Of a stretch of 64,000 bases of DNA, positions 43,526 through 53,413 are shown in pieces. Source of the stretch: Linnemannia elongata (taxonomy: Eukaryota > Mortierellomycota > Mortierellomycetes > Mortierellales > Mortierellaceae); the NCBI GenBank assembly GCA_036320915.1, contig JAXBDG010000023.1, positions 604,150 to 668,149 on the forward strand. Direction: 5' to 3'. Positions within the stretch are counted from its first letter, which is position 1, and each line of letters begins with the position of its first letter. The notes below the pieces were generated by a model. It saw only the letters and a program-made list of their open reading frames with translations, made no database searches and was not told the origin of the DNA. A program made the position numbers and the translations under genes.

Positions 43526-44288
43526 ATAGTAGCGCGGATATGCTTCGAATGGAGTGGGTGAACTTTTCCTGGTCGATAAATTGCTGATGAGTGATAAGCG
43601 GTGTCTTGTCGTTCGGGTCAGCCGGAGGAATGACCTTCTTGTCCCTGTACAGGGCTTCCTTGCGCAAGTGAGTGATTTCGGTAGCGATGAAAGTAAGGTT
43701 GCAACGAAGGATGTCGAATGCTTCGATGGTGTTGATAAGAACAGGGTCCTCGATATCCAAGGGATTAGAGGCAAGGATCGCATGCACTGTTGCATTGATT
43801 GGTCAGGTGAGGTGGGCAAGTCGTGCCTGGATTGTTGCCATGTCCTGGTCGTGTTTGTAGACGTTTTTATGTACGTTAACGTCCCTGGAGCTGGTGAGAG
43901 GCGGGGCTGCATATTCGAGGTGCTGAACTCGGTGAAACTGTTTGACGTCGGCGTAGTCTTCCAGTTCGTGAGTCTTGGTGTGGTTGAAGAATTCGTCACG
44001 CTTTTTGAAACTGGGGAGCCATTCCTCCAGTCGATCATACGACTCCAAGGTCTTGACCGCAGGTTTTGTTGAAAGAAAGGGGTCTGAGTCGGTTTCTGGC
44101 GAAGGAGAAGAAGAGAGTGCCGATGCAAGAGTTTGGCGGTCTGCAGGAGAAAGATTGCCGAGCATTCGAATGAGTTGAGCGAGGTTGTCACTCGAAGGCT
44201 GCTGGTGAGCGAGGTTGTCACTCGAGGACTAGTGAATGGGGTTGCCATTCTCTGTAGAGGATTGATAAGCGGGATTGTCATTGATCAT
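43506..44288 (-). pseudogene. Retroelement Gag-like ORF with two in-frame stops
   Basis: A single frame runs from ATG 44288 to 43506, interrupted only by TAG (44229-44231) and TGA (43803-43805). The product is helical: NLAQLIRMLGNLSPADRQTL, DRLEEWLPSFKKRDEFFN, ATVHAILASNPLDIEDPVL, then a heptad-like ALYR-ending segment (NLTFIATEITHLRKEALYR). This pattern matches the first (Gag-like) ORF of DIRS-type and related fungal retroelements. It is truncated at its 3' side where it meets LINE-B. A short direct repeat (TCGAGTGACAACCTCGCTCA, twice near 44175-44230) lies close to its start. A longer alternative frame over the same DNA lacks protein-like composition. Confidence 0.5.
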
Positions 44289-44641
44289 TTGCTTTTGCTC
44301 GAATGGATGTGTTTGTGAGTGCGAGAAGAAGAAAGATAGTGTGCAGGGATCGAGTAGGTTTATTTTTTATATTTTCTAGTTTAGTGTCTCGAGTGCAACC
44401 AATGAAGATTGATAACACAGACATGGCTCGTCTGCCCAAGATGGATAATTGCCCCTGAAGAATGGTTCGAGTCTATGAAGGTCGCACAAGGTCTCGTCGC
44501 CCGTCATGACAAGCGCTATTCATCTCGTCGACACCGCACCACCAACAGCCACCACCACCATCACAAGAGCAACAGCAATCGCAAGAACAACAAAGTCGTC
44601 ACTTCGTCGGGGTCGGGGTTGCCGAGGCTGGCGAAGCGTCG
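44289..44641. other. Spacer between Gag-like relic and Lys-rich ORF
   Basis: This is the presumed leader of the Gag-like element plus a CA/CG-rich stretch. The frame entering the Lys-rich ORF is open back to about 44512 and reads Pro/Gln-rich there (PPPPSQEQQQSQEQQ), but has no ATG. Confidence 0.3.
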
Positions 44642-44947
44642 ATGGGGATATCCATCCCGTCTCGATATCGAACATCGAGCACGGAGTTCAATTCCTTCCG
44701 TTCTGACGAGATTGTTGCAGCACCTGCGAATCTGCATATCCTCCAAGAACCCATGGTTGGACCTGAAGTCACCAAGATGGAGATGGAAAAGGCTGGCAAG
44801 AAGGCTGTCGAGGAGGCTATGAAGAAGGCTGCTGGGAAGGGGGGCAACAAGCACGAGAAGAGACATCAAAAGATTTCTTCTTCGACTTCCAAGAAGCATC
44901 TCTCCCGAGGCAAGAAGACGAACAGTAAGAAGAAGGCATCATCTTAG
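44642..44947 (+). CDS. Lysine-rich hypothetical protein C-terminus, about 101 aa
   Basis: The open frame ends in a strongly basic tail (EAMKKAAGKGGNKHEKRH, then SKKHLSRGKKTNSKKKASS). The N-terminal half is more ordinary (FRSDEIVAAPANLHILQEP). The frame is open upstream without a start codon, so this is probably the last exon of a gene or the surviving 3' end of one cut by the neighbouring retroelement. No family is recognised. The tail could be nuclear-targeting or RNA-binding. Confidence 0.3.
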   Translation: MGISIPSRYRTSSTEFNSFRSDEIVAAPANLHILQEPMVGPEVTKMEMEKAGKKAVEEAMKKAAGKGGNKHEKRHQKISSSTSKKHLSRGKKTNSKKKASS

Positions 44948-45535
44948 GGCAATTGATTCGTTTTTCGTTTTTTTTATTCTTCCTTTCCTTTGTCACTGCA
45001 GTCATTGTAGACTTTTCTGTTTCTCCTCTACTTCTCTACTCTCACTCTCTCACACACACGCAAAAATAGATACCTTTCCTATCCACTTCCTTTAATTGCT
45101 CTTTCATCTCCATAAAATTACACCCTTTTCGTTTCTCACAAGTTCTTTGTCATGAATTAGGGTGATCGATTGAGCTAACTTATGAAGAGGACCGAGGTAT
45201 CTATCTGTTAGCCTTTTCTCTTTTTTATCCTACTCCAAGAGAATATCTGACCGCCCTTTATCTTTTCATCTTTTTCCAAGAGAAAGAAAGAAAATAAAAA
45301 AAAAACAGGGATATTAGGAGAGAAGAAAATTTAGACAAAGAAAAATAGTAATACCTGCAACACAGAATGCGGGTTCACGAATGCACAGACACTCAGACTG
45401 ACAGTTATTGCAAGGATTCATTCGAGGAAAGGTGTGTATATGTTGGATTTGTCATTATTAAAACCATGTTGGAAATATAAGTGTTGTTTATTGTTGGGTT
45501 TATTCAGACTTGACGTTGGTTACTCACTACCACGT
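44948..45535. other. Intergenic between convergent genes
   Basis: AT-rich sequence containing the two 3'UTRs. A-rich runs near 45282-45307. No gene is seen. Confidence 0.4.
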
Positions 45536-48500
45536 TTAGCGCACTTCTTCCAAAATCGGGTCGTCCACGGCGCCGCGCTGTTCTAAGAGTTTCATATTCA
45601 TCCTGCTTAAGCCCTGCACCTTTGAGATATTGATATTTGACACGACAAGCCGATCATGCATAGAGCTCCAGTGCAGGTAGAGAAGATGGTGGTCTCCTAT
45701 CACCTGCCACAGGCGAACGGAGCCATCGCTACAGCCGGTTGCTAAGTAGCTGCCGTTTCCATTTACATTCCAAGCGATCTTTGAGGTTGCTCCATGAAAA
45801 TCCTTGACCACAGTCAAACATCGACCTGATTCCACATCCCAGAGCCGCACCGTGTTGTCAAACTGCCCGAGGCAATCTGCTGGCCGCTTCGCGAAAACAC
45901 CACGCTCATAACCACAGAGGTATGACCGCTTAGGATGGCACCAGGTGCACCGGTGTGTGCGTCCCAGAGCCGCACCGTCTTGTCAGAACTGCCCGAGGCA
46001 ATCTGCTGGCCGCTTGGCGAAAACACCACGCTCTAACGGAGGTATGGCCGCTTAGGATGGCGCCAGGTGCACCGGTGTGCGTCCCAGAGCCGCACCGTCT
46101 TGTCGAACTGCCCGAGGCAATCTGCTGGCCGCTTGGCGAAAACACCACGCTCTAACCAGAGGTATGGCCGCTTAGGATGGCACCAGGTGCACCGGTTTGT
46201 GCGTCCCAGAGCCGCACCGTTGTCGTAACTGCCCGAGGCAATCTGCTGGCCGCTTGGCGAAAACACCACGCTCATCGTCCTGGTATGGCCGCTTAGGATG
46301 GCACCAGGTGCACCGGTTTGTGCGTCCCAGAGCCGCACCGTCTTGTCGAACTGCCCGAGGCAATCTGCTGGCCGCTTGGCGAAAACACCACGCTCGTAAC
46401 CCAATTGGTATGGCCGCTTAGGATGGCACCAGGTGCACCGGTTTGTGCGTCCCAGAGCCGCACCGTCATGTCGAACTGCCCGAGGCAATCTGCTGGCTTG
46501 GCGAAAACACCACGCTCGTAACACATGCGTATGGCCGCTTAGGATGGCACCAGGTGCACCGGTTTGTGCGTCCCAGAGCCGCACCGTCTTGTCGACTGCC
46601 CGAGGCAATCTGCTGGCCGCTTGGCGAAAACACCACGCTCGTAACCAATGGTATGGCCGCTTAGGATGGCACCAGGTGCACCGGTTTGTGCGTCCCAGAG
46701 CCGCACCGTCTTGTCCAACTGCCCGAGGCAATCTGCTGGCCGCTTGGCGAAAACACCACGCTCGTAACATCAGGTATGGCCGCTTAGGATGGCACCAGGT
46801 GCACCGGTTTGTGCGTCCCAGAGCCGCACCGTCTTGTCCCGACTGCCCGAGGCAATCTGCTGGCCGCTTGGCGAAAACACCACGCTCACAACAAGAGGTA
46901 TGGCCGCTTAGGATGGCACCAGGTGCACCGGTTTGTGCGTCCCAGAGCCGCACCGTTGTCGTAACTGCCCGAGGCAATCTGCTGGCCGCTTGGCGAAAAC
47001 ACCACGCTCGCAACATAAAAGGTATGGCCGCTTAGGATGGCACCAGGTGCACCGGTTTGTGCGTCCCAGAGCCGCACCGTCTTGTCGAACTGCCCGAGGC
47101 AATCTGCGGCCGCTTGGCGAAAACACCACGCTCCTAACCGAAGAGGTATGGCCGCTTAGGATGGCACCAGGTGCACCGGTTTGTGCGTCCCAGAGCCGCA
47201 CCGTCTTGTCGTCACTGCCCGAGGCAATCTGCTGGCCGCTTGGCGAAAACACCACGCTCACAACAGAGGTATGGCCGCTTAGGATGGCACCAGGTGCACC
47301 GGTTTGTGCGTCCCAGAGCCGCACCGTGTTGTCAACTGCCCGAGGCAATCTGCTGGCCGCTTGGCGAAAACACCACGCTCTAACCGAGGAGGTATGGCCG
47401 CTTAATGTGTGTCTTTTCCCAAGTTGCGGTCTCGTACAAGCTGATTGTGCCATCCTCAAGGCCTACAGCAAGTGTCTTCCCATCTGGAGAGTACGCACAT
47501 GAGAACACACTGCTAACCTCTTCGAGAAACGGCCATTCGCCAAACTCGACGTCCACCATCTGCGCGTTGCTCAAATCAGCCTGACGCAGCCAAATATTGC
47601 GAAGGTTGGTGTTTCTCAAATCCGCTCCTTGCAGTTGCGCCGAATCAAACTGTCCACCGCTCAGATCTGCGCCTGGAATCCGAATACCCTTTAGATCGGC
47701 CCCATTGAATAGTACACCGGCCCGAACCAAGATAGTAATGGCGTTGGCCGCAGCTGAGCGAACCGTTCGTCGGATTTGGACTGATCGATGAACCTGTGGA
47801 GTTGATTCTTGAACTGGACACTCTGCAGGACCCGTTCCGACAGGAAGTTGATGATCGAGTGTTCGTGTACGAAACTCTTTCGAAACAGCGGGGAACTTGG
47901 TGGGGTGTCCTTGGACGGGCCATCTCGATTGTCTCCATATTGAACATCCAGTTGCTCCACCAAGTCTTGATCATCCGCTCCTAGCTGTCTCGGCTCAAAT
48001 GCTGCTCGTGCCAGTGCATACTCTAGGACAGATCGATGAATGAATCGGTACTGGTTGCCAGTGCGACTGAGAGGGCACGTCTCGCGCAACAGATTCTTGC
48101 CATCACCATGGCCAAAGAATGCCGCCTTCCAACTCGATTTGTCTCGAATGGGCGAGTACTCCACAACAGGCTTGCCGTCCTGTTCGTCAAAAATGGCGAC
48201 TGCCAGACTCTTCACAAATCCAATGGCGTTTCGTGTAAACCCATCCTCCGACAAGATCTCCAACGCGACTTGGTCGTCTCCAGTCAACGATCGCTCGATC
48301 AGTCGTATCTGACCTCGCTCCACCCACTGCTCCACGAATTGGTCATACAGTGTCACCCTTGAGATCTGGTTGGATGTGAGGTCCTTGGATAGATCGACCA
48401 GACGAGGTAGAACCTCAAGTGCCAACGATAACAAGAACGGGTTCCTCACGAGGTCTTGAAGGTTGGGAATACTCTTGATCGCGCTTTGATAGCCTCTGCA

Positions 48501-51169
48501 GTCCAGACAGTTTCTCCTGGTATCTGATACTTTGTGACATAGCTTTTGATATAATGGTTGATCTTGGCCATGGAGAACGGTGCGACCACAGCCTCCTGGA
48601 GTTGCGTGGCCCCTTTCCTGTCGTTGCGGTCACCGGGTTGGAAGAAGATCCGATAGTCCGATCCAAGGTACTCGCTCCTGCAGCTGATCACCATTTTGAC
48701 GTTCCATTCTCCAGGCTGGTTCAGTCGATTTGTTATAGAGGTTGACCTTCTTCTGGCATTCGTCGTAGCCATCGCAGATCAAGACGATTTGGCGGTAGGA
48801 CTTGAGTTCCCGGATCTGGTCCTCTGTGAATCTTTTTCGCAGATGCTTGGCAATGAGATCCTCCTCTGGCATGTTGATGGCGGGTAGGGTCACAAAGAGG
48901 GGGATCCACTTTTTGTCGAGGTTGTAGGCCATCCACAAGTTTCTCTCGAGCTCCAGGTTGAATGTCGACTTTCCGGCACCAGAATCTCCCAGTAGCAACA
49001 AAACCTTGCTATCGGCTGCTAGCAAGAACTCGTTGACTCTGGTTGTCAGATCAAAGAGATCGGCGTCGGGTGACTCACGGGTCGGCTTGGCTTCAGGAGG
49101 GATGTAGACCGTATGGCGTTGCTCCTGCTCCTGAATTCGATGGCGCTGATACTTTCGCAGGGCCGGTTCAATCGAGGGTTTGCTTTGAACCTGGTCGATC
49201 AGGGATGATGAGTCGAGATGGGACGCGGAGACGTTCCAGGTGTGCGCGCTCTCGTTTGGATACAGGATTGGTAAAGGTTGCGTTTGTTTTCATCGCCTTC
49301 TGTAGACAAGTCCCTTAGGAGGATCCTGACAACACTGTGCATCGATTCTACAAGAGTACAAAAGCAGCGACCTGTGAGAACCAATTTCAACGAGCCTAAA
49401 GTACATAGATCCAACCATCTTATATCCTTTCTCACCTTGACTAGTGCTGTGGGACAATTGCAAGAGAATGTCCAAGATGCACTGCTTGATACGAGGTTCC
49501 TGACCCCATTCCTCATCGTTCCAGTACATTTCTCCTAGAAACGCAATTGCATCCTTCCGAGAGACATCATCCCAAACCGGATCAGCCGCCAAATATCCGA
49601 GTCGTTGGCAGACACCCCATTGAAAGGCCAGATCACGGCGGCAGGGTGCCTCGCAGACCAAGGTCTTGAACTTGGTCAGCTCGCCGTTCTGGATCAAAGT
49701 GTCGGCACCGCGCAAGGCTGCGTACCAGGTACGCTTGTGGCTGAAACTTAGTCCATTCTTGAGCGACTCCAGCAACCCTTGACCGCTTTCCATCAGGTCC
49801 GTCACACCGTTGTACGCGTCCTGCACGAGTCCAAAGATCTGACCTGCTCCTTGGAACCCTTCTTGGATGGTGCTCAATCCGCTGATGAACTCTGCGACAT
49901 TCAACCCCTTGATCGCACTCGCTAATCCTCCGACACCCTTGATGACTGCACCTGATCGTCGCAAGGCTGCTGCCACGGCTCTTCATCGTCGGGAACACAC
50001 AGCAGTGCCTGAAATGCGTATGCGGCTTGGTATACGATATACGGATCCTTGTCGCTCTTCAGACGGTCCAGTAAGAGAGGAGCGGCTCATGCAACTTGAC
50101 GCGGTCCAGTCCTTGTATGTTGCAATCGGCCATGGCATCGAGGACACGCGACACCGTCATAGTCAAGCTGTAGATGTGCTGAGGTGATTGGTGGAATGTC
50201 TCTTGGAGACGGGTGCTCAACAGGTTGAGGATCTTGACCAAGTCATCGGCCTCGATGTATTCAGGAGTGGCCTGAATCATGGACGCCAATCCCTGAAGAG
50301 CCTGGACATCCAGGAGGAGGGAATCATTGATCATGTTGACAAATAGGGAGAGCAAGGCTCGAAAATCGGTCTCTCGAGCACGGGAGCCAGACACACGACC
50401 TCATTGATGGCCTTGATGTCCTTCAGCTTGTCCTGAACAAGCGCGCGGATCATATCTGTGGCCAGGGTCCTGAGTCTGTCCTTTTCATCCTGATTCTTCT
50501 CGGTGGCTGTCAGCCAGGCGCGAGTTGAAGCGTCGAGGCTGTCCAGAGGTAAAGCTGTTTCTTGCAGGAGAGCAAGACAGAAAGCGAGTTGGCGAGTGCT
50601 GGTCAGGCGCTCATCAGGTCCTGGCAGCGTGAACTGGACAACGGGCGGAGGACAGTCCTTTGTGAAGATGGTTGGCAAAACAGTTCCTCTGTTGCGGATG
50701 GCGGCGGTGCTTGAAGAGATTGTCGAAGCAGAGACAACAGAAGCAGATGATATAGACAGAGGCAAGACCTGGTCAAAGGTGGAGCTGGCGTACTCTTATC
50801 AATAGTCCTGCTGAGAATGGCAAAAGGGTCCGCAAATGGTCAGATACATGTTCTCTTCATCGTCAACTGTCTCTACAATCGATTCCAGTGACTTTGATTA
50901 TACCTCAGTTCGTCAGCCTTGCTGTAGCTGAGCTGGGCTTGTCGGGAAGACCCAATTTCTCGAGGAGCTCCATGTGACGAAAGGCGGCGATGATCTGGTC
51001 ATGATCCTTGATGCTCTTGGAGATGTCCATCCTCTCCAGAGCTTCTTTCGCATTGTCGCATAGTTTCTGGGCTGTCGTCGGTCCTTTGTTTCCTTGCATT
51101 CTCGAGGTGGGTGTTCGCACGGGCAAGGGCTTCCTCCGAGGAGAGGGTTCTTTTATACCAAGGCGCCAT
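45536..51169 (-). pseudogene. NACHT-pentapeptide-WD40 NLR-like gene with many frameshifts
   Basis: The minus strand carries a full NLR layout. It starts MAPWYKRTLSSEEALARANT at 51169 and continues through a helical TPR-like N-terminus and a linker with VLPTIFTKDCPPPVVQFTLP. The NACHT domain has Walker A GDSGAGKST at 48963-48989 and Walker B LICDGYDEC. KMVISCRSEYLG, RNPFLLSLALEVLP and a winged-helix block (QYRFIHRSVLEY) follow. Then come pentapeptide repeats (GADLKGIRIPGADLSGGQF), a WD40 array and a unique tail ending at 45536. Introns fit at about 50797-50903 and 49347-49435. Frames change near 51060, 50930, 50370, 50090, 49990, 49270, 48750, 48475 and 47750, and in nearly every WD unit. Such proteins act as fungal nonself or pathogen receptors. 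The cause may be decay or assembly error. Confidence 0.8.
45850..47402 (-). repeat. Tandem WD40 repeat array, 12 near-identical units plus partial ends
   Basis: Unit starts (GGTATGRCCGCTTA or close) fall at 45919, 46041, 46161, 46282, 46407, 46528, 46650, 46773, 46897, 47021, 47145, 47268 and 47391. An intact unit would be 126 bases (42 residues: HT..V..VVFSPSGQQIASG, then S.DKTVRLWDAQTGAPGAIL, then SG). Observed spacings are 120-125, so no unit is full length. Differences cluster at two spots: the codons after HT, and the codon(s) between SGS and KTV. Elsewhere the units are almost identical. Confidence 0.9.
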
Positions 51170-52567
51170 GTGGTTTCTCTGTGGAGGTTGTCGGAACAGA
51201 AAGACGTTAGTGAACGGATTTTGACATATTGATGAAGGACCCCTGGATGCGATGGATGTGGATTCTTACTGATAGATCTGGTCTGATTGATAATCAAGCG
51301 TGGATGACCAAAAGGAATAAGGGTGGCGAGGAAGGGAACGAAGAGAAAGAGGGAGGAGGAGGTGGAGATAGATGGAGCGATAAGAACGAGGAAAATACAG
51401 AGAAGGAAGCGGGAAGAGGGCTGAAGGCAGAGGACGTGAATGTATCGATGGAGAGAAAGGAAATGGGGTGGTGAGAGAGGAGAGAACAAAAGACGAACAA
51501 AAAAAAGAGTGTGGGAACGAACAGAAAGTCTTCCTCCTCGATCAATATTGTGCGAGCCGAGCGTTTGAACTGGCTGGTTACCATGCATATGAATACTCAG
51601 GGGTATAACAGTCACATACCAGCAACTTCCAGAGGGGTATTCAATAAGTGTGGCAGTGCAGTTTAAAATTGGCGTCCGATCCCAAAGGAAATTAAGGGGT
51701 AGGGTTTTTTTTGTGTCGGCTCGCAGTTGTTACACACCTCTGTGTCTACTTTCGCATCTATTTTCACTTCCTTACAACTTATCCCATCGTCATGTCGTTT
51801 ATACTCATGATTAATGGCAAGAACCTCCTCCCATCGATCGAATATCACCGAGGTTAAGGTGCGAGTACGAGGGAGAAGAGAGTGAAAAGGGTGTTGGAAG
51901 GAGGATGTGGGCAAGACGAGTAAGAGCAAGAAAGATATATCATTTCTCCATGCCCTGAGTTTTCAAGGAAGTGGCAGTGTAAGTTCAACATTGAAAAACA
52001 ATGTTGGACTTGCACATAAATGGATTGGATGCCGTTGCATCGCAGACATTTACAGCCTTGTTTTTCTTGCCAAGTTATACCAACGGATTGATTGACTGTC
52101 TTTCATTCGTCAATGTTTACACGCTGCGTACCTTTACTTACTAAATACCCCCAGGACAGAACAGCCGACTTATTTTTATTTATGATCTGTCGCTTTCTTA
52201 TAGGTGCCCTCGAATTTTTCTTCAGTTCCCTTGAAATTCCTTTGTGCAACCATGATTGACATCAACTCTCACATCTACTTCACCCCTTTAGAAAAAAAAA
52301 AGAAGAGAGGAGATGTTGTTCTTTCCAACAAATCCATAGAACAATGGGCTAAATCTCAACAGATCGTAGCAACAAGGCTGCTCTATTGCTTACAATACCC
52401 CCGTTGAAATAAAGTCGTCTGCAATGGATTATTCTCTTCCAATATTTGAACCTAACATTAGGAGGAACCCCACAAAGTCTTTCCACTCTGCAAGATCGAC
52501 CCCTTGTAGCATGATTCAGCATCCGATGGTCTATTCATATTCAACTAGAAATCGGAAAAGGTGGTAA
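51170..52567. other. Intergenic, NLR promoter side, with one RNA-type hairpin
   Basis: GA-rich sequence lies at 51330-51470. No gene is recognised. A 17-bp hairpin sits at 51977-52015 (separate entry). Confidence 0.4.
51977..52015 (+). repeat. 17-bp hairpin with A5 loop
   Basis: Arms 51977-51993 and 51999-52015 pair over 17 positions around AAAAA. Fifteen are Watson-Crick and two are T/G, which pair as U-G in a plus-strand transcript but would be A/C mismatches in a minus-strand one. That suggests a structured RNA read from the plus strand, though a decayed foldback element is equally possible. Confidence 0.5.
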
Positions 52568-52735
52568 TCGTCGCGTTCTAGCACGGGTTCTGACTAAGAG
52601 GCGTTCAGCCATAATCCAACGGATGATAGCTTCGGGCCATTGCCTGCTCAGGCAGGCCCAAATACCAATTATCCGAATGAACGGTTTCTTGAGGACAAAG
52701 TTCAATTTCTATTGCAACAACATTCATCAGTAGGA

Positions 52736-52768
<33 letters not shown>

Positions 52769-52886
52769 CAGGCCTTGTTCCCTTTTAGTGGGTGAACAAT
52801 CCGACGCTTACTGAATTCTGCTTCAGTATGATAAGAAGAGCCGATATAGAAGGATCAAAAAGTAACGTCGCTATGAGCCAGGTGCT
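52568..52886 (-). rRNA. Degenerate fragment of LSU (25S/28S) rRNA 3' region
   Basis: The plus strand is recognisable as the reverse complement of the 3' part of fungal LSU rRNA. It runs from CGCGTTCTAGCACGG through GAGGCGTTCAGCCATAATCC, ATTATCCGAATGAACGG, TAAAACTAACCTGTCTCAC, GACGGTCTAAACCC, GTGGGTGAACAATCCGACGC and GAAGGATCAAAAAGTAACGT. Similarity fades near 52886. The sarcin-ricin loop, normally almost invariant, is changed: on the rRNA strand the AGTACGAGAGGAAC core reads TGTCCTCAAGAAAC (about 52683-52696). It cannot be a working rRNA. It is a stray copy of only about 320 bases, with no SSU or ITS next to it. Confidence 0.85.
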
Positions 52887-53413
52887 GTAATAAATTCGAA
52901 TCATCCTGCTTTTCTTTATTCGTTCCTTACTTGATCATTCTGTCGCCCCTTCTTCTATCGCGCGTTCGCCCCCTTGACCGACCCACTCTTTTTCCGGAAT
53001 AAAGAATGAAGAGAGGATCGTTCACCCTTCCTTGATTCTCTCTAAATCTCATCATATTTGTGTTCACCCCTTTTCTTAAATGTTCGTCCTTTCGCTGAAA
53101 TAAAAAAAAGGGACGAAAGAATGTAGTCGACACGAAAGCGTCCGTTCCTTGCATCGCCATTGCTTCCCTATTGCATTCCACGCCATTATTCTCAGGTCTT
53201 CTTTCTTTCTCATTCTCATTCTTGTTCATTTTATTTCTCTATTTTATTCACACTCCCGCCATAAGAATATAATCTTTTCATTAGACTTATTTCCTTCACA
53301 TAAACCGATCCACATTTCCTTTCTATCCCACATACACCCCACACGCCTACACTCATCTAGGACAACAATACCCTTTTACCTGAACAACGACAACACACGC
53401 CCCATCGACAACC
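52887..53413. other. Intergenic and leader of the secreted protein gene
   Basis: CT-rich sequence ends in a CA-rich leader immediately before the ATG at 53414. No other gene is recognised. Confidence 0.4.

Noticed and set aside
43427..44281. 284-residue minus-strand open frame
   Set aside because: It overlaps the Gag-like frame but has Ser/Thr/Pro/Arg-rich composition typical of a shadow frame.
45850..47402. CRISPR-like array
   Set aside because: The regular spacing is a coding WD40 repeat of about 42 residues, the organism is a eukaryote, and the variable bases lie inside codons rather than as spacers.
46033..47459. Long Arg/Pro/Cys-rich open frames over the WD40 array on both strands
   Set aside because: They arise because near-identical repeats stay open in wrong frames; only the frames reading GQQIASG and KTVRLWD are WD40.
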